Notes: generated from the sequence alone by a model not told the origin. Shown: positions 1-9,431, counted from the first letter of the stretch. The stretch is 64,000 bases of DNA from JBBROS01 sp965260995 (GCA_965260995.1 CBDHCD010000003.1:868001-932000), one strand, 5' to 3'. Numbers and translations: made by a program.

Positions 1-243
1 GCGGTCCGCTCGTCAAAGCGCTGAAGCTAAGGTGTTGCTATCCATCCCCCTTGCCGAATGCCCCGACACAAGGCAAAACTCCACCTGTCTGGCCTGTGCG
101 GACGTAGTGAGATTAGTAAATGCGCCGACTTTGAAAAAGGATTAATGTTGATTTTAGTAGTTTTTTCATTCTAGTGTGGTCCAGGTGAGTTTCTTTAAGT
201 ATGTCGAAAAATTAGGAGCGATGTAGGAACTAAGCTGCTCGAT

Positions 244-328
244 GCGGGCGTGGTGGAACTGGTAGACGCGCCGGACTCAAAATCCGGTTCCGAGAGGAGT
301 GTCGGTTCGATTCCGACCGCCCGCACCA
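244..328 (+). tRNA. tRNA-Leu (anticodon CAA)
   Basis: The 85-nt sequence folds as a class II tRNA. The acceptor strands gcgggcg and cgcccgc pair, and the encoded 3' CCA ends at 328. The anticodon stem ccgga/tccgg encloses the loop ctCAAaa, so the anticodon CAA reads UUG (leucine). A long variable arm follows, as expected for leucine tRNA, and the T arm carries ggttcgattcc. It stands alone: the 243 bp before it and about 200 bp after it hold no gene I can recognise. The only later neighbour is an IS3 remnant, a common association because tRNA loci attract mobile DNA. Confidence 0.97.
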
Positions 329-529
329 ACAATCTTTTATAGTCATTAGATGAGCGGCAGCGTAACGAACTCCCGTTGACATCCAAAAAACTAGACAGAA
401 AAATCAACTGCTCTCATGATGCTGACCTTGCCCCGTGGAAGTGGGCCACCGGCTATGAGAGGCCGGGGACGAACTGAACTGCTGCCCATCGTTGGACCGG
501 TCAGTTGGACCGCGTCCGGCGTCTCGCAG

Positions 530-1470
530 TCAGGTCGAGCCATATGCTCCTGACCGATCCACAAGCGTGATCGGGGGCTGATTGCCGATCGCGCTGTGCC
601 GGCGAACCTCGTCGTAGTCCCTGCACCAAGCCTCGCATTGAGTCCGCCCGTCGTCGAGGCTCATGAGCCGATGCGCGTTCAAACACTCCGCCCGGAACTT
701 GCCGTTCAGGCGTTCAACGAACGCGCTGTCCGTCGGCTTGCCCGGTCGCGAGGAGTCACCCCGCGCTGGCAGGCCCAGAGGTCCACATCCCGCGACACGA
801 ACCCGGTGCCCTGGCCGACCCGGCTCGCCTTCGGGAACCCGTGTTCGCGGCCGACCCATTCGAGCGCCTCAACCACGTCGGCCGCCTTGAAACTGAACCG
901 TGGCCCGATCGCCGGAGCGAACCGAGTGAACGTGCCCGCCATCGCCAGAACCCGGATCTCGCGCCCGGTCGCCAACTGGTCGTGCACGAAGTTCATGGCC
1001 CAGGTTTCATTCGCCTGCACCGCCGGACGCCGATCATCGCGCAGCCTCGCCTTGCCTCGACGTTTCACCGTTTTGTTGCGCAGATGCAGACCCAAGCTCT
1101 TGTGAAGCCGATGCATCCGCGTGGCATTGATCGGTCAGCCTTCCCGCCGCAGCAACACATGGATCCGGCGGCAGCCGCAACGCACGCGCGTCTCGGCCAT
1201 GTCCTTGATGCGCTCGCTCAGACCAGCCTGCGAGGCGCGTTCGCCCTCGTAGTGATATGTCGACGTCTCCGTTCCAAGCACCCGGCAGGCGCGACGGATC
1301 GACACCTTCCAGCCCGCGCGAACCTCCCCGCGCGAATCTCATCGACGAGGGCGCGTCGCCGCGCCGACCGCCCTCCCCTCCTCCGCCCGGCGCAAAACGA
1401 ACGCGACCTGCGCCTCCGAGAACTTCGGCGCCTGCGTTCCGAACCGCCAGTCCAGGCCCGAACCTAAACT
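530..1470 (-). pseudogene. IS3-family transposase remnant (OrfA/OrfB, frameshifted)
   Basis: Minus-strand pieces of an IS3-family integrase-type transposase lie in different frames. From about 1320 down to 750 one frame reads like OrfB up to DLWACQRGVTP. From about 760 to 530 another frame continues with SRPGKPTDSAFVERLNGKF, then AECLNAHRLMSLDD and a C-terminal RRHSAIGNQPP segment. The family normally reads through this junction, so a small deletion near 755 broke the gene. A degenerate OrfA-like stretch (EVL...EAQV-like when frames are merged) lies around 1320-1460. I could not define the terminal inverted repeats, so the boundaries are approximate. It cannot make a full transposase. Confidence 0.82.
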
Positions 1471-1479
1471 GGAATCGTC

Positions 1480-1894
1480 CAGCCCGAACCGGTCCAAGAA
1501 ACAGGAAGCAGGTCACGGCGCACGATTTCCAGCGGCGGCTGGCGGCTCTCGGGATTGCGGCAATCAGACATGCTCTGCCCTCTCGGCCTGAATTGACCCA
1601 ACGGCCGGACTTTGGTGGTGCGCCGCGGTTCTCGACCTTTCGGTTCCGGTAGAGGCGATCGTCGCCGAATTTGGCGCTCGCGAACGACGATCGAAAATCA
1701 TGCGGATCGCCGTCGGCGCGGCCGCGGCCGGATCGACGGACCATCGTTCATGAAGGCCCACCCGGGCCGTGGGAGCCGCCCTTCGAAGCAGCCAGGCCGC
1801 TTGCCGCCCCACCGGCTGCGAGGCCCCCGCCAAGGCCGCTGCGGAGCAGCCAAGCCTCTGCTACGGTACGGCCGAAAGGGCAGGGCGCGCGACG
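1480..1894. other. Intergenic, no gene recognised
   Basis: About 400 bp lie between the IS3 remnant and the propionyl-CoA synthetase start. Open frames run through it on both strands, but they look like composition-driven shadows with no recognisable family motifs. It presumably contains the prpE promoter, though I see no convincing -35/-10 pair. Confidence 0.5.
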
Positions 1895-3793
1895 ATGACC
1901 TATCGAGAGACCTACCAGGCCTGGCAGCACGACCCGGACGCCTTCTGGCGCGAGGCAGCCCGACAGCTCGACTGGTTCACCCCGCCCGACACCATTTTCG
2001 ACCCCACCCAAGGTCCCTACGGCCGCTGGTTCCCGGACGCTGCCTGCAACATCTGCCACAACGCCGTCGACCGCCATGTTCACGATGGCCGCGGCGACCA
2101 GCCCGCCATCATCCACGACAGCCCGGTCACCGGCACCAAGCGCGCCATCACCTACGCCGAACTCCTGCGAGAGATCCAAGCCTGCGCCCTCATGCTCACC
2201 GACCTCGGCGTGGGCGAGAGCGACCGGGTCGTGCTCTACATGCCGATGGTGCCCGAGGCGCTCGTCGCCATGCTCGCCTGCGCCCGCATCGGCGCGATCC
2301 ACTCCGTCGTCTTCGGCGGCTTCGCGGCCAAGGAGCTCGCCGCGCGCATCGATGACGCCCGGCCTGCCGCCGTCATGTGCGCCTCCTGCGGCATCGAACC
2401 CGGCCGCACCATCGCCTACAAGCCCTTGCTCGACGCCGCCCTGGCCCAAGCCGCCCACCAACCTGCCGCCTGCGTCGTCCTGCAGCGCCCCCAATCCGAG
2501 GCCACGCTTCACCCTGGCCGCGACCACGATTGGGCCGCGTTGCGCGCCGCGGCCCTGGCCGCCCTCGACGACGGCCGCGCCAGCCCCTGTGCCGAGCTTG
2601 CCGCCACCCACCCCCTTTATATTCTATACACCTCCGGCACCACCGGCCGCCCCAAGGGCGTGGTGCGCGACCACGGCGGCTACATGGTGGCGCTGCGCTG
2701 GTCCATGTCCGCCATCTACGGCGTGTCCCCGGGCGAGACTTACTGGACGGCCTCCGACGTCGGCTGGGTCGTCGGCCACAGCTACATCGTCTACGCGCCG
2801 CTGCTCGCCGGCTGCACGACGCTGCTCTACGAAGGCAAGCCCGTCGCCACCCCCGACGCCGGCGCGTTCTGGCGCGTCGCCGCCGAGCACCGGGTCAGCG
2901 TCCTGTTCACCGCCCCCACCGCCCTCCGCGCCATCCGCAAGGAGGACCCCGCCGCCGCCCTCCTGCCCGGCCACGACCTGTCCGCCCTCCGCGCCCTGTT
3001 CCTCGCCGGCGAGCGCGCCGACCCCGACACCCTCGCCTGGGCCGAACGCAGCCTGGGCATCCCGGTCATCGACCACTGGTGGCAGACGGAGACCGGCTGG
3101 CCCATCACCGCCGACCCGCTCGGCTTGGGCATGCTGCCCGTCAAGCGCGGCTCCTCCACCGTTCCCATGCCCGGCTACGCCGTCGAGGTCCTCGACGCGG
3201 CCGGCGGGCCGGTCGCCGCCAACGAGATCGGCGGCATTGCCCTCAGGCTCCCATTGCCCCCCGGCGCCGCCGTCACGCTCTGGCAGGCCGACCAACGCTT
3301 CCACGGCAGCTACCTGTCCCGCTACCCAGGCTTCTACGACACCTCCGACGCCGGCCATATCGACGCCGAGGGCTACGTCTGGGTCATGGGCCGCACCGAC
3401 GACGTCATCAACGTCGCCGGGCACCGCTTGTCCACCGGCGCGATGGAGGAGGTCCTCGCCTCCCATCCCGCCGTCGCCGAATGCGCCGTCATCGCCGTCA
3501 AGGACGGGATCAAGGGTGAGGTGCCCTACGGTTTCGTCGTGCTCAAATCGGGTGCGGACCAGTCGGGCGCGGCCGTCGAGCGTGAAATCGTCGACTTGGT
3601 CCGAAGCCAGATCGGCCCCGTCGCCGCCTTGAAGCGCGTCGTTGCCGTCGACCGCCTGCCCAAGACCCGCTCCGGCAAGATCCTCCGCGCCACCATGCGC
3701 AAGATCGCCGACGGCGAAGCCTACGCCACCCCCGCCACCATCGAGGACCCGGCCGCTCTCGACGACATCACCCGTGCGTTCCATAGGACCTGA
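1895..3793 (+). CDS. prpE: Propionyl-CoA synthetase (AMP-forming acyl-CoA synthetase)
   Basis: This 632-aa protein is predicted to activate propionate (and perhaps acetate) with ATP and CoA to the acyl-CoA via an acyl-adenylate, in the cytoplasm. The P-loop-like AMP-binding motif YTSGTTGRPKG starts near residue 245 and is followed by VVRDHGGY, a PrpE-like variant. The C-terminal PKTRSGK segment holds the lysine that is acetylation-controlled in this family. The N-terminal RWFPDAACNICHNAVDRH also matches PrpE and Acs. The open frame extends upstream to 1769, but ATG 1895 gives the usual family length and N-terminus. It converges with the GMC oxidoreductase gene 46 bp downstream. Plain acetyl-CoA synthetase is the main alternative. 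Confidence 0.87.
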   Translation: MTYRETYQAWQHDPDAFWREAARQLDWFTPPDTIFDPTQGPYGRWFPDAACNICHNAVDRHVHDGRGDQPAIIHDSPVTGTKRAITYAELLREIQACALMLTDLGVGESDRVVLYMPMVPEALVAMLACARIGAIHSVVFGGFAAKELAARIDDARPAAVMCASCGIEPGRTIAYKPLLDAALAQAAHQPAACVVLQRPQSEATLHPGRDHDWAALRAAALAALDDGRASPCAELAATHPLYILYTSGTTGRPKGVVRDHGGYMVALRWSMSAIYGVSPGETYWTASDVGWVVGHSYIVYAPLLAGCTTLLYEGKPVATPDAGAFWRVAAEHRVSVLFTAPTALRAIRKEDPAAALLPGHDLSALRALFLAGERADPDTLAWAERSLGIPVIDHWWQTETGWPITADPLGLGMLPVKRGSSTVPMPGYAVEVLDAAGGPVAANEIGGIALRLPLPPGAAVTLWQADQRFHGSYLSRYPGFYDTSDAGHIDAEGYVWVMGRTDDVINVAGHRLSTGAMEEVLASHPAVAECAVIAVKDGIKGEVPYGFVVLKSGADQSGAAVEREIVDLVRSQIGPVAALKRVVAVDRLPKTRSGKILRATMRKIADGEAYATPATIEDPAALDDITRAFHRT

Positions 3794-3839
3794 TCGCGCG
3801 GCACACGGCCGGGCCAGGCCCAGCATGCCCGCTCCCCCA

Positions 3840-5453
3840 TCAAACCACCCGCCCCCGAATGAAGTCCGACGCCCGCTCCGCGATCATCAGCGTCGTCGCG
3901 TAGGTGTTGGCCGACGGCATCGAAGGCATGATGCTGGCGTCCACCACCCGCAGCCCCTCCATCCCGTGCACCAGCAATCGGTCGCTCACCACCGCCCCCG
4001 GGTCGCTCGCCGGCCCCATCTTGCAGGTGCCGATCAGGTGGTAGCACGTCGCGCCGTTGCCTCGGGCGAAGTCCAGCAGCTCATCGTCGCCGGACACGGC
4101 CGGCCCCGGCAGCGTCTCCTGCTCGACGTAGCGCCCCATCTCAGGCGTGGACAGCAAGCGGCGGATCAGCCGGATCCCGCCCAGCGTCACGCGCCGGTCC
4201 GCTTCGTGCGACAGGTAGTTCGGCTGGATCGTCGGATCGACCCAAGGATCCGTGCTCCGCGCCCGCACCCAGCCGCTGCTCTCCGGCCGGTGCGGCCAGG
4301 CCCCCGCCGTCATGCCGGGGTAGCTGTCCAGGATATATGTCTTGCCCTGCTGGTAGCTGCCCGGCGTGAACACGCACTGCAGGTCCGGCGCGTCGAGCCC
4401 ATCCCAGCTTTTCCAGAACACGTGCACTTGGCTCGGCGCTTGCGCCAGGATGCTGGGCCGGCCCGCCGCCCACCGCGCCACCTGCGCCGCCAGCCGCGGC
4501 CCGCGCGACAGCTCGTTCAGCGTCGCCGTCCCCGGCTTCGCCCGCGCCACGCACCGCACCGCGAAGTGATCGCGGAAGTTCTCCCCCACCGCCGCCTCGT
4601 GCGCCACCGGCACGCCAAGCTCCGCCAGCAGCCAGGCCGGCCCCACGCCCGAGATTTGCAGCAGCCGCGCCGTGTTCACCGTCCCGGAGGACAGGATCAC
4701 CTCCCGCCGCGCCCGCACCTCCCGCGCCGGCCCGCCCCGCGCGCGGGCGTAGCGCACCCCCACCGCCCGCTTGCCCTCGAACACGATGCCGCTCGCCCGC
4801 GCCTCCGTCCGCACTTCCAGCCCCGGCCGCGACCGCACAGGCTTGAGGAACGCCCGCGCGGCGCTCACCCGCCATCCCCGCTCGATGGCCCGCTGGAAGT
4901 AGCCCACCCCGGCCTGGTCGCCGCTGTTGTAGTCCGGGTTGCGCGGGATGCCGGCCCCCACGCATCCGGCGATGAACGCTTCCGAGATCGGGTGGATCCA
5001 GTCCATGTCGGTGACCGGGATGCCCCGCTCCCGACCCCGCTTGCCGTCATCCCCGGCCCCCACCCGCCGCTCGGTCCGCTTGTAGTAGGGCAGCATGTCG
5101 GCGTAGCCCCAGCCGCGGTTGCCGCGCTGCGCCCAGTTGTTCAGGTCGTCCGGCTGGCCGCGGTTGTAGACCATGCCGTTGATGCTGCTGCTCCCCCCCA
5201 GCGTGCGGCCCTGCGTCGTGGCGATGGCCCGGCCCGCCGTGTTCTCCGTCGGCTCGGTCTTGAACTGCCAGGTGCAGGACGGGTCGAACAGCGTCTTGGT
5301 GAACCCCGCCGGGATGTGGATCCAAGGGTTGCTGTCCGCCGGCCCGGCCTCCAGCACGCACACGCTGACCCCCTCGTCCTCCGTCAGCCGGTTCGCCAGC
5401 ACCGAGCCGGCCGCCCCGGCGCCCACGATCACGTAATCGAACGTCTCCGTCAT
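3840..5453 (-). CDS. GMC-family FAD-dependent oxidoreductase (choline dehydrogenase-like)
   Basis: A 537-aa flavoprotein expected to oxidise an alcohol substrate. The dinucleotide-binding motif VIVGAGAAGSVLANRL occupies residues 8-23. GMC signatures are GRTLGGSSSINGMVYNRG (82-99) and SSGTVNTARLLQISG (255-269). The catalytic pair is visible as His472 in YHLIGTCKMG and Asn515 in PSANTYA. No signal peptide is seen, so it is probably cytoplasmic. The start was chosen because ATG 5453 overlaps the upstream dehydrogenase stop by 4 bp (ATGA) and places the FAD motif at the N-terminus. The substrate cannot be told from sequence: choline, polyethylene glycol and other alcohols are all used by the family. 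Confidence 0.9.
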   Translation of the reverse strand: MTETFDYVIVGAGAAGSVLANRLTEDEGVSVCVLEAGPADSNPWIHIPAGFTKTLFDPSCTWQFKTEPTENTAGRAIATTQGRTLGGSSSINGMVYNRGQPDDLNNWAQRGNRGWGYADMLPYYKRTERRVGAGDDGKRGRERGIPVTDMDWIHPISEAFIAGCVGAGIPRNPDYNSGDQAGVGYFQRAIERGWRVSAARAFLKPVRSRPGLEVRTEARASGIVFEGKRAVGVRYARARGGPAREVRARREVILSSGTVNTARLLQISGVGPAWLLAELGVPVAHEAAVGENFRDHFAVRCVARAKPGTATLNELSRGPRLAAQVARWAAGRPSILAQAPSQVHVFWKSWDGLDAPDLQCVFTPGSYQQGKTYILDSYPGMTAGAWPHRPESSGWVRARSTDPWVDPTIQPNYLSHEADRRVTLGGIRLIRRLLSTPEMGRYVEQETLPGPAVSGDDELLDFARGNGATCYHLIGTCKMGPASDPGAVVSDRLLVHGMEGLRVVDASIMPSMPSANTYATTLMIAERASDFIRGRVV

Positions 5454-6523
5454 CCCAGCCTCGCCTCCACCGCGTCCGCCACCGCTCGCGTGCCCGCCGC
5501 CCCGCCCAGGTCGCGGGTGCGCGGCCCGTCCCGCAGCACGGCCGCGACCGCCCCGCGGATGCCGTCCCCCGCCGCCGCGCAAGCCGGGTCGCCCTTCCGC
5601 GCCGCCAACCAGTCGAGCAGCAGCGCCGCCGACAGGATCGCCGCCACCGGGTTGGCGACGCCCTGCCCGGCGATGTCCGGCGCCGTGCCGTGGCTCGGCT
5701 GGAACACCGCGTGCCCCGGCCCGATGTCGGCCGACGGCGCGATGCCCAGCCCGCCCGAGATGCCGGCCGCGATCTCGCTCACGATGTCGCCGAACTGGTT
5801 CTCGGTCACGATCACGTCGAACCGCGCCGGGTCCGTCACCATCTGCATGCAGGCCGCGTCGATGTAAACGCGGTCGGTCTCGATACCGGGGTGCCGCTCC
5901 GCCGCCTCGTCGAACACCCGCCGCATCAGCGCCATGCCGCGCAGCACGTTGGCCTTGTCGAACAGCGCCACGCGCCCCGGCTTGCCGGCCTGGCGCCGGG
6001 TCCGCGCCTGGGCGAAGGCCAGCTCGAACAGCCGCTCGCAGCCGGCGCGGGTGATCACCATGCGGTCCTGCGCCGCGTCCGGGTCGTTGCCCGGCGGGTC
6101 GTGCCGCCCGGCGAACAGCCCCTCCGTCTGCTCCCGGATCACCAGCATATCGACCTCGGCCCGCGCCAGCGGACCCGGCACGCCGGGATACAGGCGCACG
6201 GGGCGCAGGCCCGCGAACAACTGGAAATGCTCGCGCATGTCGATCTGCGGCGCGATCTCGGTGCCGTCCGCGGCGCGGATGTCCGGCCATCCCGCGGCCC
6301 CGAACAGGATCGCGTCCGCCTGCCCGATCGCCCCCAGCGTCGAGGCCGCGATCGCCTCGCCCGTCCTCTGGTAATGGAGTGCGCCGCACTCGTGCCGCTC
6401 AGTCTCGATCGTGATGCCGTGACGCGCCGCCGCCCCGTGCATGACGCCATCGGCCGCGTCGATGACCTCGTGGCCGATGCCGTCGCCCGGCAGGACAGCG
6501 ATGCGATAGGCGCTGCGTGTCAT
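5450..6523 (-). CDS. Isocitrate/isopropylmalate dehydrogenase family protein
   Basis: A 357-aa NAD(P)-dependent beta-decarboxylating dehydrogenase. It begins with the family hallmark IAVLPGDGIGHEV (8-20), has the substrate-binding VIREQTEGLFAG stretch (about 128-139) and carries the metal/substrate motif VIVTENQFGDIVSEIAAGI. Its overall pattern fits the mixed 3-isopropylmalate/tartrate/isocitrate dehydrogenase group. I do not call it LeuB: no leuACD genes are nearby and it is translationally coupled to a GMC oxidoreductase, suggesting catabolism of a hydroxy acid made by or feeding that enzyme. The promoter should lie in the roughly 200-bp gap shared with the divergent manganese catalase gene. 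Confidence 0.88.
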   Translation of the reverse strand: MTRSAYRIAVLPGDGIGHEVIDAADGVMHGAAARHGITIETERHECGALHYQRTGEAIAASTLGAIGQADAILFGAAGWPDIRAADGTEIAPQIDMREHFQLFAGLRPVRLYPGVPGPLARAEVDMLVIREQTEGLFAGRHDPPGNDPDAAQDRMVITRAGCERLFELAFAQARTRRQAGKPGRVALFDKANVLRGMALMRRVFDEAAERHPGIETDRVYIDAACMQMVTDPARFDVIVTENQFGDIVSEIAAGISGGLGIAPSADIGPGHAVFQPSHGTAPDIAGQGVANPVAAILSAALLLDWLAARKGDPACAAAGDGIRGAVAAVLRDGPRTRDLGGAAGTRAVADAVEARLG

Positions 6524-6730
6524 CCGCGTCCCCCCTTTTCCCGGACGGTAACGGCCGCCCCCGGGCCACGCAACGCAGGGCCACCAGGAAGGGAGCCGGC
6601 TGAGGCCGGCTTTCAGTAAACAATCCTTGCACGCGAAGTTGACTCCGTTGCCCTCCGTCGAACCCCGCGCATATGCGTTGACGAGGCGGCGCGGACGTCG
6701 CTTTCCGAAAGTAACTGGAGAACATAGCTA

Positions 6731-7588
6731 ATGTACTATCATGACAAAAGACTTCAATATCCCGTGAAGGTCGAGACGCCTGATCCGGTGTTCGCGCGGA
6801 TGCTGCAACAGGCGATCGGCGGCATCGAAGGCGAGATTCGCGTCTGCATGCAATACTTCTTCCAGGCCTGGGGCTCGCGCGGCCCGAGCACGAAGTATCG
6901 CGACATGCTGCTCCACACCGCGACCGAGGAGATCGGCCATATCGAGATGCTGGCCACCGCCGTCGCCCTGAACCTTGAGAAAGCGCCGAGCAGCCTGCAA
7001 GAGGAGGGCGCCGCGGACGGCATCGTCGGCGCCGTCATGGGCGGCGGCAAAGCCCGCCACACCATCGAGGGCATGTTGCAGCGCCACATCCTATCCACTG
7101 GCATGGCCGCCTACCCGGCCAACTCCGACGGCGTGCCGTTCGACATGTCGCACATCTACGCCAGCGGCAACCTCGCCGCCGACATGTACTGCAACGTCGC
7201 CGCCGAGAGCACCGGCCGCGTCCTGGCCGTGCGCCTCTTCAACGCCGCCCACGACGCCGGCATGAAGGACATGCTGCACTTCATGATCGCCCGCGACACT
7301 ATGCACCAGCAGCAATGGCTGGCCGTGATCGAGGAGCTGGGCGGCCACGAGGGCGCGCTGCCGATCCCCAACAGCTTCCCGCAAAGCAAGGAAGACCAGA
7401 CCCACAACTACGACTTCTTCGATACCGGCGTGAACGGGTCCGAGGCCCCGGCCGGCCGCTGGACCAGCGGCCCCAGCATCGACGGCAAGGGCACCTTCAC
7501 CGTGTTCAAGAACAAGCCGCTCGGCGAGGAACCCGTCCTCGGCCCGGCCCGGCCGGACAGCGCGGCGGAAACCCAGCAGATCGCCTGA
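6731..7588 (+). CDS. Manganese-containing (non-haem) catalase
   Basis: A 285-aa ferritin-like protein predicted to dismutate hydrogen peroxide at a di-manganese centre. The ligand set of the family can be traced: Glu35 (GGIEGEI), Glu67 and His70 (ATEEIGH), Glu159 (VAAESTGR) and His192 (DTMHQQQW). Length and the N-terminal MYYHDKRLQYPV match the family. ATG 6731 follows a weak purine-rich site (ctggag). The C-terminal NKPLGEEPVLGPA extension is typical. It has no partner in its own transcription unit, but an NRAMP manganese transporter lies 1.9 kb downstream. The sequence just before and across its start (6721-6740, AACATAGC...) partly resembles an MntR half-site. Confidence 0.95.
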   Translation: MYYHDKRLQYPVKVETPDPVFARMLQQAIGGIEGEIRVCMQYFFQAWGSRGPSTKYRDMLLHTATEEIGHIEMLATAVALNLEKAPSSLQEEGAADGIVGAVMGGGKARHTIEGMLQRHILSTGMAAYPANSDGVPFDMSHIYASGNLAADMYCNVAAESTGRVLAVRLFNAAHDAGMKDMLHFMIARDTMHQQQWLAVIEELGGHEGALPIPNSFPQSKEDQTHNYDFFDTGVNGSEAPAGRWTSGPSIDGKGTFTVFKNKPLGEEPVLGPARPDSAAETQQIA

Positions 7589-7600
7589 CCGACGAAGCCC

Positions 7601-7625
7601 CGGGGACGCCTCCCAGGCATCCCCG
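7601..7625. terminator. Hairpin between convergent genes
   Basis: Bases 7601-7611 (cggggacgcct) pair with 7615-7625 (aggcatccccg) with one mismatch and a 3-nt loop, followed at once by a second GC-rich self-complementary stretch (7622-7640). It sits between the convergent catalase and MaoC genes and may stop both transcripts. There is no clear T-tract, so intrinsic termination is only a suggestion. Confidence 0.45.
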
Positions 7626-7642
7626 GGCAGCCGCCCGGGCTT

Positions 7643-8122
7643 TCACGCCGCGGTGCCGCCCTCGCCCCCCGCTGGCCGCTTGAGCTGAAGCCCCGACCGC
7701 TTGCACTGGGCCACCAGCTCACCGTGCTGATTGTAGGCGCGGTGCAGGAACGTCACGATCCCGGCGTTGGGATGGGACCTGCTGTCCCGCAGCTCGATCA
7801 CGTCCGTCTCGACCCGGACCGTGTCCCCGTGGAACAACGGCTTCGGGAACCGCACCTCGTCCCAGCCCAGGTTGGCGATGGCCGTGCCCAGGGTGGTGTC
7901 GCCCACCGAGATGCCGACCATCAGGCCGAGCGTGAAGCAGCTGTTCACCAGCCGCTGGCCGAACTCGGTGTGCTCCCGGCAGTAATGCTCGTCCAGGTGC
8001 AGCAGCGCCGGATTGTGGGTGAGGGCGCTGAAGAACACGTTGTCCGCCTCGGTCACGGTGCGGCTGATCGGGTGCTTGAACGTTTGCCCCACCACCATCT
8101 CGTCGAAATACAAGCCCGGCAC
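7643..8122 (-). CDS. MaoC-family dehydratase (hot-dog fold)
   Basis: A 159-aa single-domain MaoC-like enoyl-CoA hydratase/dehydratase. The hydratase signature region is SRTVTEADNVFFSALTHNPA followed by LHLDEHYC. GTG 8122 is chosen because an AGGAGGG ribosome-binding site lies about 7 bp upstream and the open frame before it overlaps the acyl-CoA dehydrogenase in another frame. It lies 14 bp downstream of the acyl-CoA dehydrogenase gene, so the two are probably one operon acting in succession on an acyl-CoA (dehydrogenation, then hydration). The substrate is unknown. Proteins of this type also occur in mesaconyl/methylmalyl-CoA routes, but the rest of such a pathway is not present here. Confidence 0.88.
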   Translation of the reverse strand: MPGLYFDEMVVGQTFKHPISRTVTEADNVFFSALTHNPALLHLDEHYCREHTEFGQRLVNSCFTLGLMVGISVGDTTLGTAIANLGWDEVRFPKPLFHGDTVRVETDVIELRDSRSHPNAGIVTFLHRAYNQHGELVAQCKRSGLQLKRPAGGEGGTAA

Positions 8123-8136
8123 GCCATCCCTCCTGC

Positions 8137-9303
8137 TCAATACGATTTCGGCAAGCCCAGCACCCGCTCGGCGATGAACGACAGCACCATCTCCTCCGTC
8201 ACCGGCGCGATCCGCGTCAGGATCGACTCCCGGAACAGCCGCTCTACCTGATACTCCCGCGCGTAGCCCATGCCGCCGTGCGTCGTCACCGCCCGCGTGC
8301 ACGCCTCGAACGACGCCCGCCCCGACAGCAGCTTGGCCGCGTTCGCCTCCGCCCCGCACGGCCGCCCCTGGTCATACAGCCAGCCCGCCCGCAGGCACAT
8401 CCAGTACGCCGCCTCCAGGCTGGCCCAACTCTCGGCCAACGGGTGCTGGATGCCCTGGTTCGACCCGATCGGCCGCCCGAACACGACCCGCTCTCGCGCG
8501 TAGTCCGCCGCCCGCCGCAGCGCGTCCCGCCCGAGCCCCACCGCCTCCGCCGAGATCAGCACCCGCTCCGGGTTCAGGCTGTGCAGGACGTAGGAGAACC
8601 CGCGCCCTTCCTCGCCGACCCGGTCCGCCTCCGGCACGAACAGGTCGTCGATGAACACCGCGTTCGAGTCGACCGCGTTGCGCCCCATCTTGGCGATGCG
8701 CCGCACCTCCACCTTGCCGCGGTCGAGGTCGGTGTAGAACAGCGTCATCCCGTCCGTGGGCTTGCGGCACGCCTCCTTGGGCGTCGTCCGCGTCAGCAGC
8801 AGGATCTTGTCCGCCACCTGCGCCGTCGAGGTCCACAGCTTGCGCCCGTTCACCCGGTAGCCGCCCGCCACCTTGGCCGCGAACGTGGCCAGGTTCGCGG
8901 CGTCCAGCCCGGCGTCCGGCTCCGTCACCCCGAAGCACGCCTTCTCCCGCCCCGCGATCAACGGTGGCAGCCACCGCGCCTTCTGCTCCGCCGTCCCGTG
9001 CACCACGACGGCGTGCGGCCCGAACAGGTTGATGTGGATGGTCGACGCCGCCGAGAACCCGCCCCCGCCCGACGCCACCGCGTGCATCATCACCGCCGCC
9101 TCCGTCACCCCCAGCCCGGCCCCGCCCACGGCCTCCGGCATCGTGATCCCGAGCCAGCCGCCCTCGGCCATCGCCCGGTGGAACTCGTGCGGGAACCGCG
9201 CCTCCGCGTCGCACGCGCTCCAGTACTCGTCGCCGAACAGGGCGCAAACCCTGCCCACCCCCTCCTCGATCGCCTGCTGCTGCTCGGTGATCCCGAAATC
9301 CAT
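8137..9303 (-). CDS. Acyl-CoA dehydrogenase
   Basis: A 388-aa FAD enzyme that should introduce an alpha,beta double bond in an acyl-CoA. Family motifs visible are ACFGVTEPDAGLD (FAD/substrate region), NGRKLWTSTAQVAD, FSYVLHSLNPERV and the C-terminal THGGMGYAREYQVERLFRES that contacts the flavin. ATG 9303 (MDFGITEQQQAI) fits the family N-terminus, although the frame stays open to 9459. It is the first gene of a probable operon with the MaoC dehydratase. It is divergent from mntH, so the 158 bp between them must carry both promoters. I cannot assign chain length. Confidence 0.92.
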   Translation of the reverse strand: MDFGITEQQQAIEEGVGRVCALFGDEYWSACDAEARFPHEFHRAMAEGGWLGITMPEAVGGAGLGVTEAAVMMHAVASGGGGFSAASTIHINLFGPHAVVVHGTAEQKARWLPPLIAGREKACFGVTEPDAGLDAANLATFAAKVAGGYRVNGRKLWTSTAQVADKILLLTRTTPKEACRKPTDGMTLFYTDLDRGKVEVRRIAKMGRNAVDSNAVFIDDLFVPEADRVGEEGRGFSYVLHSLNPERVLISAEAVGLGRDALRRAADYARERVVFGRPIGSNQGIQHPLAESWASLEAAYWMCLRAGWLYDQGRPCGAEANAAKLLSGRASFEACTRAVTTHGGMGYAREYQVERLFRESILTRIAPVTEEMVLSFIAERVLGLPKSY

Positions 9304-9409
9304 CCTGCCCCGCCCAGCCGCCCCACCAAGTCGCCCCACTAAGTCGCCCCGGCAACGGTAGGCAGCGCCCCCATGCCGGTCAAACCACTCACGCCGAAGC
9401 CGATTGCTC

Positions 9410-9431
9410 TTTATGTAGCTAAGGCTATACT
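9410..9431. promoter_or_regulatory. Candidate MntR-like operator upstream of mntH
   Basis: The sequence tttatgtagctaaggctata (9410-9429) contains an inverted repeat TAGC-taag-GCTA. Aligned by eye, its core TAGCtAAGGCTAT matches the Escherichia coli MntR box core (TAGCAAAGGCTAT) at all but one base, with weaker matches outside. It lies 31-52 bp before the mntH ATG, where a repressor would act. The match is from memory and was not scored; no mntR or mur gene is in the window. Confidence 0.45.

Noticed and set aside
1748..3826. Long open frames antisense and in alternate frames to prpE (up to 400-500 aa)
   Set aside because: Very high GC makes stop codons rare. These frames are Arg/Pro/Ala-rich with no family motifs, while the prpE frame has full catalytic signatures.
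5450..6523. 3-isopropylmalate dehydrogenase LeuB
   Set aside because: The motifs fit the wider isocitrate/isopropylmalate/tartrate group, no leu genes are nearby, and it is coupled to a GMC oxidoreductase. The specific name is not supported.
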